DNA from: Acidobacteriota bacterium
GTDB lineage: Bacteria > Acidobacteriota > Vicinamibacteria > Vicinamibacterales > CAVVIG01
Length of the DNA stretch: 12,097 bases
Assembly (NCBI GenBank): GCA_003222555.1
Contig: QHWL01000017.1
Span: 14,190 to 26,286 of the forward strand
Direction of reading: 5' to 3'
Within the stretch, counting starts at the first letter, position 1. Each line of letters opens with the position of its first letter. Of this stretch, positions 6,715 through 12,097 are shown one piece after another. The notes beneath the pieces were generated by a model that was given only the letters and a program-made list of their open reading frames with translations, was not told the origin of the DNA and did no database searches. Made by a program: the position numbers and the translations under genes.

Positions 6715-8177
6715 GCAGCTCCAACACCGTTCCGGGGCGGACCGTCGGCGATTTCAATGCGGGGTTGGACGTCAAGTACGGCGTGACGAGCAGCCTGACG
6801 GCGGATTTCACGCTCAACACCGATTTTTCGCAGGTGGAAGCCGACGAGAGGCAGATCAATCTCTCGCGTTTCAGCTTGTTCTTCCCTGAAAAGCGTGATT
6901 TCTTCCTCGAGAACTCGGGCATCTTCGGGTTCGGCGGCGGCGGCGGCTTCAGCAGTGGCGGACCGGCAGCCGGACGGCAGAATGGCTCGCAGGACACGCG
7001 GCTGTTTTTCAGCCGGCGCGTCGGACTGTCCGACAACGGCGACGCCATTCCGATCCTTGGCGGCGCTCGGTTGACCGGACGTCAGGGCCGCTATTCAGTC
7101 GGCGCGCTGAACATTCAACAGCGCGAGCAGGGGTCCGTGCCGGCCACGAATTTCACGGCGCTCCGGATTCGCCGCGATTTCCTGGCGAACTCGGATATCG
7201 GCGCGGTGCTGCTCAACAAGGACGAAGACGGCCCGCGCTTCAACCGCGTGGCCGGCGTCGACGCGAACTTCCGCTTCGGGTACTACCTCACCCTCAACGG
7301 CTACGTCGCGAAGACGTTTTCGCCGCAGTCAGCGGTTCCCGGAATGGGACAGGATTTCGCGACCCGCGCGAGCGCCAACTATCAGGATCGGAAGTGGCAG
7401 TTCCGCGGGCGGTACGACACCATCGGTCGGCGCTTCAACGACGAAATGGGCTTCGTGCCGCGCCTGGGCGTCACCAATACGTTCGCGTACATGGCGCGGG
7501 CGTTCCGTCCGCAATTTCTCTCGAGGCTGGGGGTCCGCGAGACGCGTCCCCACTGGCAGGTCGACAACTTCACCCGTCAGAACGGCGGAGGACTCGAGTC
7601 GAGGTATCAGGATTTCCACTGGCCGTTCTCGTTCAACGACGGCGCGTTCATGGAGTTCGGGGTGAACCCCAACGTCGAGGAGGTCCGGCTGCCGTTCACC
7701 ATCAACAGCGCGCGCGGTGTGCAGGTGAAACCGGGCCGCTATCAGTTCAATGAGTACTTCATCTTGTGGAATACGAACGCCTCGGCGCGGGTGTCGACGA
7801 TCCTCCGATACTCGTCCGGCGAGTTCTACGATGGGTACCGTCGCGGGTACACGGTGGGTCCCGCGATACGTTTGAACGAGAACCTCAACGCCGCGGTGAC
7901 CGTGCAGATCAACAAGATCGACGTGTCAACCGGTTCGTTCGTGTCGACTCTGGTGACCGGACGGGCGAATTACAACTTCAACACGAAGATGTTCCTCAAT
8001 GCGCTGGTGCAATACAACTCCGACTCGCAGCAGTGGAGCTCGAACCTCCGGTTCAACATCATCCACCGGCCGTTGAGCGATTTCTTTCTGGTGTACAACG
8101 AGCGCCGCGACGAGCGGGCTGGCGACCTGCTCAACAGGGCGCTCGTCGCCAAATTCACATATCTGGTCGCGTTCTAA
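6600..8177 (+). CDS. DUF5916 protein, C-terminal outer-membrane beta-barrel part; frameshifted
   Basis: The second part of the split gene. Genuine homologous coding starts around 6615 (RIYDIQRVSLAG); the TTG at 6600 is only the nearest in-frame start and need not be used. The body has family-typical blocks: SLTADFTLNTDFSQVEADE, then LFFPEKRDFFLENSGIFGFG, LFFSRRVGL, and GARLTGRQGRYSVGAL. A Gly/Ser-rich loop (FGFGGGGGFSSGG) lies between two of these. The rest is alternating strand-like sequence, and the protein ends in aromatic FTYLVAF. A terminal Phe is a usual signal for outer-membrane barrel insertion, so a 16-20-strand barrel is likely, though I did not count strands. DUF5916/CBM9-like proteins are abundant in Acidobacteriota and Bacteroidota, and their substrate is unknown. 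If the frameshift is real, this half lacks its export signal and the gene is a pseudogene. Confidence 0.87.
   Translation: MGANPRIYDIQRVSLAGTLEGMRGLRPGKDLRVKPYTLSSSNTVPGRTVGDFNAGLDVKYGVTSSLTADFTLNTDFSQVEADERQINLSRFSLFFPEKRDFFLENSGIFGFGGGGGFSSGGPAAGRQNGSQDTRLFFSRRVGLSDNGDAIPILGGARLTGRQGRYSVGALNIQQREQGSVPATNFTALRIRRDFLANSDIGAVLLNKDEDGPRFNRVAGVDANFRFGYYLTLNGYVAKTFSPQSAVPGMGQDFATRASANYQDRKWQFRGRYDTIGRRFNDEMGFVPRLGVTNTFAYMARAFRPQFLSRLGVRETRPHWQVDNFTRQNGGGLESRYQDFHWPFSFNDGAFMEFGVNPNVEEVRLPFTINSARGVQVKPGRYQFNEYFILWNTNASARVSTILRYSSGEFYDGYRRGYTVGPAIRLNENLNAAVTVQINKIDVSTGSFVSTLVTGRANYNFNTKMFLNALVQYNSDSQQWSSNLRFNIIHRPLSDFFLVYNERRDERAGDLLNRALVAKFTYLVAF
6610..6617 (+). other. Frameshift site in the DUF5916 gene (C run, one base short)
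   Basis: The sequence reads ATC CCC GCA in the upstream frame and CCC CGC ATC in the downstream frame, sharing the run of four Cs at 6612-6615. Adding one C restores IPRIYDIQR exactly at the join. A homopolymer is a common place for an assembly or sequencing error. A true mutation is possible. Ribosomal slippage by -1 on CCC would give the same protein but lacks a canonical slippery heptamer. Confidence 0.8.
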
Positions 8178-8186
8178 GACCACCAT

Positions 8187-8254
8187 GTCAGATCGTTCCG
8201 AGATGCGCCGTTCGTGGGAGCCGCAGGTTTCTGGCCGAATCCTGCGGATCTGAC
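8187..8254. repeat. Nested inverted repeats between convergent genes, possible bidirectional terminator or small palindromic element
   Basis: An outer perfect 8-bp pair, GTCAGATC (8187-8194) and GATCTGAC (8247-8254), encloses an inner perfect 7-bp hairpin, CCGCAGG (8221-8227) and CCTGCGG (8241-8247), with a 13-base loop. The stems share only base 8247, so both could form with one base traded and stack end to end. It lies between the stops of the DUF5916 gene (8177) and the histidine-phosphatase-like gene (8280). There is no U-run, so this is not a standard intrinsic terminator. Confidence 0.5.
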
Positions 8255-8279
8255 TCAGGGTCGTACGAGAATCTACGCG

Positions 8280-8912
8280 TCAGTGCAGCATCGCCGGCCA
8301 TTCCTCGATCTTGACTCGCGCCACCAGCGCCGCCCCACCTTTGCCGTCTGAACCAAAGACGAACGCCTCTCCATCGGCCAGGCCGGCGGTCAACTGCGGA
8401 AACGCGCCGGCCATATTGGGCAGATGGGTCACGAGGATCGTGTTGGTCCCGTTTGGAAATTGCGTCACCTTCATCCGCAGCCACGCGGCCTGGGATTGGG
8501 CGACGCTCTGCATGCCTTGACCGCCATCGCCGAGCTCGACTTGTGGTCTGGCGTTGGCAAGCTGAGCCAGCCGAATGGTTTCCATCGCGCGATACGTCGG
8601 GCTGGTGAACACGTCACCGACGGGAATCTTCAAATCGCGCAGCGCTTTGCCCATGGCTATTGCGGTGGTGCGACCGTTTTGGTCCAACTGCCGTTCCTGA
8701 TTGATGTTGTCGGCATTGGCGGTTTGCTTGTCTGGCACCTCACGCGGCGAGCTCGTATGCCGCAGGACGATGACATAGCCACCGCGGCGCAAGGCGTTGA
8801 CCAGCCCATCGCCGGACAAGGTCTGCGCGCGCGCAGTCCCGGCCACCGGCATGACCCCCACGAGGGGTGACAGCAATGAGAGCGCGGACATCAACCATAC
8901 GTAACGTTTCAT
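8280..8912 (-). CDS. Exported histidine phosphatase superfamily protein (SixA-like)
   Basis: A 210-residue protein. Residues 1-29 are a signal peptide (cut after ARA), followed by a histidine-phosphatase core. R51-H52 in VLRHTSS is the catalytic RH pair, with T in place of the usual G or A of RHG. R108 in FTSPTYRAMET is the second phosphate-binding arginine, and H163 in LVTHLPN is the second core histidine. The catalytic set is thus largely present, so phosphatase activity is plausible; small exported members of this superfamily are known but substrates vary. The ATG at 8912 has GGGGGA five bases upstream, better than the start 27 bases further up. It ends convergently with the DUF5916 gene. 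The cytochrome gene lies 54 bases upstream on the same strand, so the two may share a transcript. SixA itself is cytoplasmic, so the physiological role must differ. Confidence 0.86.
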   Translation of the reverse strand: MKRYVWLMSALSLLSPLVGVMPVAGTARAQTLSGDGLVNALRRGGYVIVLRHTSSPREVPDKQTANADNINQERQLDQNGRTTAIAMGKALRDLKIPVGDVFTSPTYRAMETIRLAQLANARPQVELGDGGQGMQSVAQSQAAWLRMKVTQFPNGTNTILVTHLPNMAGAFPQLTAGLADGEAFVFGSDGKGGAALVARVKIEEWPAMLH

Positions 8913-8966
8913 GAGATCCCCCAATCGCACGTCGACCAAGGCGCATCACTCGCGCTCGGCCGGATT

Positions 8967-9494
8967 TTATTTGCGGACCGGCGCAAAGATCTGATTCGGA
9001 AACGGGTTCGTCGTCGGCCGCTGCACCAGGTTGAAGCCGAAGTTGGTGGCCTGGTGGCAATCGTTGCAGCCCTTCGTGAGCGTGTCGTACGCGTGCTCGA
9101 AGCCCTTGGGATCCTTCTTGTCCACGGCGGCCCGCACGTCGGCCAGCGGCGCGGTCACCATCCGTGGGATGGCGTCTTTGGGCGCGACGGGTGAGTCCTC
9201 ATGCGTCGGATGGAACTTGACGACATCGTCGAAACCTTCCCCGAGCTCCTTGACTTCGTACGCGGCCAAGTCCCAGTTGCCCGCTTCGCCGGCGAGCCAC
9301 AGCTTGGTGTGGCGCATCTGCTGCAGGGTCATGATTTCGCCGAGTCCCGGCGTGTACGCCTCGGCGGGCGCGCTTGAAGGCGTCGCGGCCGGGGTGGGAG
9401 GCTGACGACACGCCGAACCCAAGAGTGCGAGCAGGGCCGCGGTGATGAGAAACGGAATCCCGTGAGCGCACTGACCCCCGTCACGTGACGTCAT
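8967..9494 (-). CDS. Mono-haem c-type cytochrome, probable lipoprotein
   Basis: A 175-residue protein. A hydrophobic N-terminal segment (about 13-28) ends in GSAC with C29; this is an imperfect lipobox because the -3 residue is Gly. A flexible Pro/Ala/Ser linker follows. Residues of about 50-100 form a helix-rich domain with QQMRHTKLWLAG, NWDLAAYEVKEL and FHPTHEDSP. The haem motif is C143-N-D-C146-H147 near the C-terminus. M60, H62 or M112 could supply the sixth ligand; this is not decidable here. The protein should be an electron carrier or sensor held at the periplasmic face. The start is secure: AGGAGG lies seven bases before the ATG at 9494. It is probably the first gene of a unit with the phosphatase gene 54 bases downstream. 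The upstream dyad and candidate promoter suggest a regulated gene. The exact cytochrome subfamily is not recognised. Confidence 0.88.
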   Translation of the reverse strand: MTSRDGGQCAHGIPFLITAALLALLGSACRQPPTPAATPSSAPAEAYTPGLGEIMTLQQMRHTKLWLAGEAGNWDLAAYEVKELGEGFDDVVKFHPTHEDSPVAPKDAIPRMVTAPLADVRAAVDKKDPKGFEHAYDTLTKGCNDCHQATNFGFNLVQRPTTNPFPNQIFAPVRK

Positions 9495-9535
9495 ATCAGA
9501 ACCTCCTGTCGTGGGCCGTCCTCGGAGCGCTTAGG

Positions 9536-9560
9536 TTCGTTCGAACAATCGACGAACGAA
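9536..9560. promoter_or_regulatory. Perfect 8-bp dyad, candidate operator
   Basis: TTCGTTCG (9536-9543) and CGAACGAA (9553-9560) are a perfect inverted repeat with a nine-base spacer. Half-site centres are 17 bases apart. The dyad abuts and overlaps by one base a TAATAT -10 element for the cytochrome gene, so it would cover the start point, where repressors commonly bind. No regulator gene is next to it in the window. An RNA hairpin at the start of the leader is the alternative. Confidence 0.5.
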
Positions 9561-9587
9561 TATTAGGCCAAAATCGGCTGGCGGCAA
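9560..9587 (-). promoter_or_regulatory. Candidate sigma70-like promoter for the cytochrome gene
   Basis: On the minus strand TTGCCG (9587-9582), 16 bases, then TAATAT (9565-9560). This is a fair -35 and a good -10. The start point would fall about 55-60 bases before the cytochrome ATG. Confidence 0.42.
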
Positions 9588-9728
9588 ATCGTAGCGTTTC
9601 GTCGTAGGCCGGTTGCAGCGAACGTCAGTAGAATCGTCCCCCGCGCGGGGTTGGCGTTGCTACGCGGCGGCGGCGGGAGACAACGACGTCCCGAAGCATG
9701 AATGCGCCGCAATGAGAGGAATCATTCC
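9588..9728. other. Leader and upstream region of the SDR gene
   Basis: This stretch lies between the cytochrome promoter and the SDR start. It holds TAGAAT (9629-9634), a decent plus-strand -10 with no matching -35 at the usual spacing, and a perfect 12-bp GC palindrome CCCCGCGCGGGG (9639-9650). GAGAGGA (9714-9720) is the SDR ribosome site. No gene is seen. Confidence 0.35.
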
Positions 9729-10424
9729 ATGCAGACAAGCCGTTTTCTCGTCACCGGAGGCAGCCAGGGGATCGGCGCGGCCATCGTCGCGCTGGCGCGC
9801 ACGGCGGGCCACGAGGTCGTGTTCACCGGGCGAAACGAGCAATTAATCGAGAAGGTCGCCCAGGAGACCGGAGCGCACGGACTTCGTGCCGACGTGTCGG
9901 TGGGAGACGACAATGCCAGGGCCGTCGACGCGTGCCGGGAACGCATGGGCGGGATCGACGTCCTCATCAACAACGCCGGGTACGCTTACAGAGCGGAAAT
10001 TGGAAACCTCGACGTCGACGCGATGAGGAGGATGTTCGATACCAACGTCTTCGGCCTGGTGGACATCACGAATCGTGTCGTGCCGCTCATGAAGTCGCAG
10101 GGGCTCGGCGACATCGTGAACATTGCGTCGACGTCCGGCATGAAGGGTGCCGCGACCGGCACGCCCTATGGGGCCAGCAAGTGGGCGGTACGAGGCATCA
10201 GCCAGTGCTGGCAAGCGGAGTTGAGACCGCACGGGATCCGTGTCACGTGCGTTTGCCCGTCGGAAGTCCAGACCAATTTTGGAGGCAACGTCGGTCGCAA
10301 CAATCCCAACAAGCTGTACGCCGAGGACATCGGCGAGACGATCATGGCGGCGCTCACCATGCCTCGCCGTGCGCTGTGGCCGGAGCTGGCGGTGTTTGCC
10401 AACAACCCGTGGAAGGAAGACTGA
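9729..10424 (+). CDS. Short-chain dehydrogenase/reductase (classical SDR, NADP-preferring)
   Basis: A 231-residue cytoplasmic oxidoreductase. The Rossmann dinucleotide motif is TGGSQGIG (9-16). NNAG is at 81-84, the active-site tetrad is N106, S134, Y147 and K151 (YGASK), and CVCPSEVQT follows in the usual place of the PG motif. R35, just after the second strand (TGRN), suggests NADP(H), and D55 fits the adenine-binding position. The length is slightly below the classical 250. The substrate cannot be told from sequence. The ATG at 9729 has GAGAGGA eight bases upstream; an ATG at 9702 in the same frame lacks one. The gene stands alone on this strand, with a separate minus-strand gene ending 9 bases beyond its stop. 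Family assignment is very secure. Confidence 0.95.
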   Translation: MQTSRFLVTGGSQGIGAAIVALARTAGHEVVFTGRNEQLIEKVAQETGAHGLRADVSVGDDNARAVDACRERMGGIDVLINNAGYAYRAEIGNLDVDAMRRMFDTNVFGLVDITNRVVPLMKSQGLGDIVNIASTSGMKGAATGTPYGASKWAVRGISQCWQAELRPHGIRVTCVCPSEVQTNFGGNVGRNNPNKLYAEDIGETIMAALTMPRRALWPELAVFANNPWKED

Positions 10425-10433
10425 TGACTTCCA

Positions 10434-10841
10434 CTACTTCCAGCCACCCGATTTACGCGTGAACCGCGCCGGCAACGGGGGCTTGCTGTCAGGGGCAGGT
10501 TCGGGCTCTCCCGACGCGACGTTGATCTCTCGCTCGAGATCTTCTTCGTTGGGCAGGCCAGCGAGCTGATCGACGAACATCAGGGAGTGTTGCGACGGGA
10601 TCTCGAATTTCTTGCCGCAGGTCTTGCAGGTGACCTCGTCGTCGAGGCGGAGCAGGTAGTCGCGCAGCTTTGCGAACTTGGCTCGGTCGCCATCGTCGGC
10701 CCCGGCCGGCAGCCTGTCCTTCTTCGAGCGCCGCACCCACCGAATGCTGTATTCGCCGGTCCGCCGGCACTTGGGGCACTGATACCGTCCGGGCCGGGTT
10801 TCCGGTTTCTCCGTGAAAAGGGTGCGTTCGTCGAGAGCCAT
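10434..10841 (-). CDS. Small zinc-ribbon protein of unknown function
   Basis: A 135-residue cytoplasmic protein. Two CxxC pairs, C22-PK-C25 and C72-KT-C75, are 46 residues apart and could bind one zinc ion as a zinc ribbon. Between them lies a charged segment (RWVRRSKKDRLP, then KFAKLRDYLLRLDDE). After the second pair comes SLMFVDQLAGLPNEEDLEREIN, a likely helix, and a Pro/Lys-rich basic tail. I do not recognise the family. Zinc ribbons of this kind can bind nucleic acid or protein. The start is unsure: ATG 10841 has GGGGGA directly against it, too close for a normal site, while ATG 10883 would add 14 residues without any site. The stop is 9 bases from the convergent SDR stop. Spacing of codons and sequence composition look like genuine coding. 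Confidence 0.75.
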   Translation of the reverse strand: MALDERTLFTEKPETRPGRYQCPKCRRTGEYSIRWVRRSKKDRLPAGADDGDRAKFAKLRDYLLRLDDEVTCKTCGKKFEIPSQHSLMFVDQLAGLPNEEDLEREINVASGEPEPAPDSKPPLPARFTRKSGGWK

Positions 10842-10934
10842 TCCCCCATGGTAGCAACGAACGGCGTCGCGAGGGCCTCCCATGTGTCGGCGGTTGACTC
10901 GCGCCGCCTGGAGGGCCTATTTTCAACGGCACGC
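10842..10934. other. Divergent intergenic region, zinc-ribbon gene / DinB gene
   Basis: 93 bases. On the plus strand TTGACT (10894-10899), 18 bases, then TATTTT (10918-10923) is a fair promoter for the DinB gene. The start point would fall within about ten bases of the ATG at 10935, giving a very short or absent leader. No clear minus-strand promoter is seen. Confidence 0.38.
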
Positions 10935-11420
10935 ATGCCGATTTCATTCATCCGTCACCCGGGCCTCCCCGGTCCCTTCGGAGCCCTTATGGATGAGTAC
11001 GCGCGCGCCGCCGAGGATTTCTGCCGCGTGGTGGAGGGCTTCGACCCTGGACGATTCGTGGCGGAACGCGCGTCGAGCAATCCGAGCACGATATCTCCGC
11101 ACGCGATTTGCGTGCACGTGTGCGGTGCCGCGCACCGGTATGCGCACTACATCCGGAAGGCGCGGGGCGTGGACTTCGTCGAGCAGTACGAGCTGGATCC
11201 TTCGCGACTTGGCTCGCCTCAAGACGTGCGTGGGCTGCTCGCGGAGGCGATCATCTTTACGGAAACGGCGGTCGAGCCTCTGCTACGTGCGACAGGAGAA
11301 GAAATCCAGGGGCTCGCGTTCACGGTGCGCTGGGGTCCGCGATACGACCCGGAGATGCTCCTGGAGCATGCCGTCTGCCACGTGTTGAGACACCGGCGAC
11401 AGCTCGAACGCTGGTCGTGA
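10935..11420 (+). CDS. DinB superfamily (DinB_2-like) metal-dependent protein
   Basis: A 161-residue, all-helical cytoplasmic protein. A DinB-type histidine triad is visible: H61 (or H67) in the second helix (HAICVHVCGAAHRYAHYIRK), and H149 and H153 in the last helix (EHAVCHVLRHRRQLERW). DinB/YfiT-like four-helix bundles bind a divalent metal; some act as thiol-dependent S-transferases, while most are uncharacterised, so no reaction is assigned. The frame is open far upstream, but that stretch lies antisense to the zinc-ribbon gene. I chose the ATG at 10935, which keeps the FIRHPGLPGPFGALMDEY block but has no Shine-Dalgarno. It lies about 12 bases after a candidate -10 and may be nearly leaderless. 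The ATG at 10989 has GGAG five bases upstream and would give 143 residues. A weak 29-codon frame overlaps the stop as TGATG. Confidence 0.84.
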   Translation: MPISFIRHPGLPGPFGALMDEYARAAEDFCRVVEGFDPGRFVAERASSNPSTISPHAICVHVCGAAHRYAHYIRKARGVDFVEQYELDPSRLGSPQDVRGLLAEAIIFTETAVEPLLRATGEEIQGLAFTVRWGPRYDPEMLLEHAVCHVLRHRRQLERWS

Positions 11421-11475
11421 TGCGATTACGTGGCCTTCTCAGCGTTCTGCCTTTCTTCGTGGTGCCGTGGGCGAT

Positions 11476-11503
11476 TTGTCTGGTAGACGGTTTGGTCTAT
11501 CAT
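11476..11503 (+). promoter_or_regulatory. Candidate sigma70-like promoter for the CMD-like gene
   Basis: TTGTCT (11476-11481), 16 bases, TATCAT (11498-11503). It lies 21 bases before the ATG at 11525, so the leader would be short but would include the GAGAGGA ribosome site (11511-11517). Confidence 0.38.
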
Positions 11504-11524
11504 TCGTGACGAGAGGAACACATC

Positions 11525-12097
11525 ATGAATCGCCTGTTGATCGTTTGCGCCGCCGCCCTCGCCCTCGCCGGCATTGCCGCCGCTCAGGCCCCCAATGCGC
11601 AACGCCCCGACCCCCGCAGCGTCCGCCTGCGCGGCAACCGGTTCAAGCCGCTCAACTACGATGAAATGACGCCGCCACAAAAGACCATGCTCGAGCATCT
11701 TTTGTCGGGCCCGCGCGGCGGCGCCAACGGTCCATTCAATGTCCTGCTCCGCAGCCCGGAGATGGGCGATCTGGCGCAGCAGTTCGGCGCGTCGACGCGC
11801 TTCAAGACCTCCATTCCGGCCAAGCTGAACGAGCTGGCCATCATCATCACCGCCCGCTACTGGACCTCGCAATATGAATGGCAGGCGCACCATCGCGCGG
11901 CGCTTCAGGCCGGACTGAGCCCGGCGATCGCGGACGCGATCGCGCAAGGCAGTCGTCCCGCGGGGATGCAGAAAGACGAAGAAGCCGTCTACAATTTCTG
12001 TTCTGAGTTACTGAATACCAAGCAGGTGAGCGACGCCACGTTTAACGCCGCCAAGGATGCTTTCGGTGAGCGAGGGGTGGTGGATCTGATCGGCGTG
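11525..12097 (+). CDS. Exported carboxymuconolactone-decarboxylase-like protein (partial, C-terminus missing)
   Basis: The first 191 residues of a protein that runs off the right edge. Residues 1-20 are a signal peptide (cut near AAA-Q), which is unusual for this mainly cytoplasmic family. The CMD-like helical domain is visible from about 50: LNELAIIITARYWTSQYEWQAHHRAALQAGLS (99-132), with E118 and H122 in the place where AhpD-type members have E-x-x-C-x-x-H. The peroxidatic cysteine pair is absent, so this is the non-AhpD type. A second helical repeat (about 151-190, VYNFCSELLNTKQVSDATFNAAKDAFGERGVVDLI) follows, as in two-repeat members. Relatives include gamma-carboxymuconolactone decarboxylase, but many members are uncharacterised and the substrate is not predictable. 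The start ATG at 11525 is well supported by GAGAGGA seven bases upstream. It seems to have its own promoter. Confidence 0.88.
   Translation, partial: MNRLLIVCAAALALAGIAAAQAPNAQRPDPRSVRLRGNRFKPLNYDEMTPPQKTMLEHLLSGPRGGANGPFNVLLRSPEMGDLAQQFGASTRFKTSIPAKLNELAIIITARYWTSQYEWQAHHRAALQAGLSPAIADAIAQGSRPAGMQKDEEAVYNFCSELLNTKQVSDATFNAAKDAFGERGVVDLIGV

Noticed and set aside
9639..9650. Perfect 12-base palindrome CCCCGCGCGGGG as an operator or terminator
   Set aside because: Short self-complementary runs are common at this GC content, and there is no loop or T-run.
10587..10934. N-terminal extension of the DinB frame to 10587
   Set aside because: It lies antisense to the zinc-ribbon gene and lacks DinB family features; homologous sequence starts near 10935.
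1..12097. tRNA, rRNA, CRISPR array, transposon or phage features, toxin-antitoxin or defence system
   Set aside because: No cloverleaf, repeat-spacer pattern, transposase, integrase or defence-associated domain could be seen by eye on either strand.

Overview
The window is high-GC bacterial chromosomal DNA, densely coded on both strands. Three things resemble soil Acidobacteriota, possibly of the Vicinamibacteria type: a DUF5916/CBM9-like outer-membrane protein, an exported two-domain VOC protein, and DinB and carboxymuconolactone-decarboxylase-like genes scattered among short operons. This placement is an inference from gene content; no rRNA or other phylogenetic marker is present. I see no tRNA, rRNA, CRISPR array, transposase, phage gene or attachment site.

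Layout. Positions 1-4878 (minus strand) hold a tight five-gene operon, read right to left: MoxR AAA+ ATPase, DUF58 protein, an exported membrane-anchored protein, a von Willebrand A (VWA) membrane protein, and a membrane-anchored TPR-like protein cut by the left edge. Junctions are a 4-nt overlap, an 8-nt gap, a 13-nt overlap and a 7-nt gap. Gene order and protein architecture match the mxaR-S-A-C-K part of methanol dehydrogenase maturation clusters, and more loosely the Bat operons. No dehydrogenase gene lies in the window, so the client is unknown. Positions 4879-5076 are a divergent control region with 9-bp-period repeats.

Positions 5077-8177 (plus strand) encode a secreted protein with two VOC domains. 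Fifteen bases later comes a DUF5916 outer-membrane protein whose reading frame is broken by an apparent one-base loss in a C run near 6612-6615. Positions 8178-8279, between convergent genes, contain nested inverted repeats.

Positions 8280-9494 (minus strand) encode an exported histidine-phosphatase-like protein and a mono-haem c-type cytochrome, probably a lipoprotein. The cytochrome is preceded by a candidate promoter with a perfect 8-bp dyad placed like an operator.

Positions 9729-12097 carry a short-chain dehydrogenase (plus), a small zinc-ribbon protein of unknown function (minus), a DinB-family protein (plus) and an exported carboxymuconolactone-decarboxylase-like protein running off the right edge (plus). 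These appear to be separate transcription units.

I found no clear new multi-gene defence or mobile system. The best leads are the mxa-like operon without a visible client enzyme, the doubled His-His-Glu triad in the VOC protein, the frameshift, the dyad at 9536-9560, the nested palindrome at 8187-8254, and the zinc-ribbon gene.
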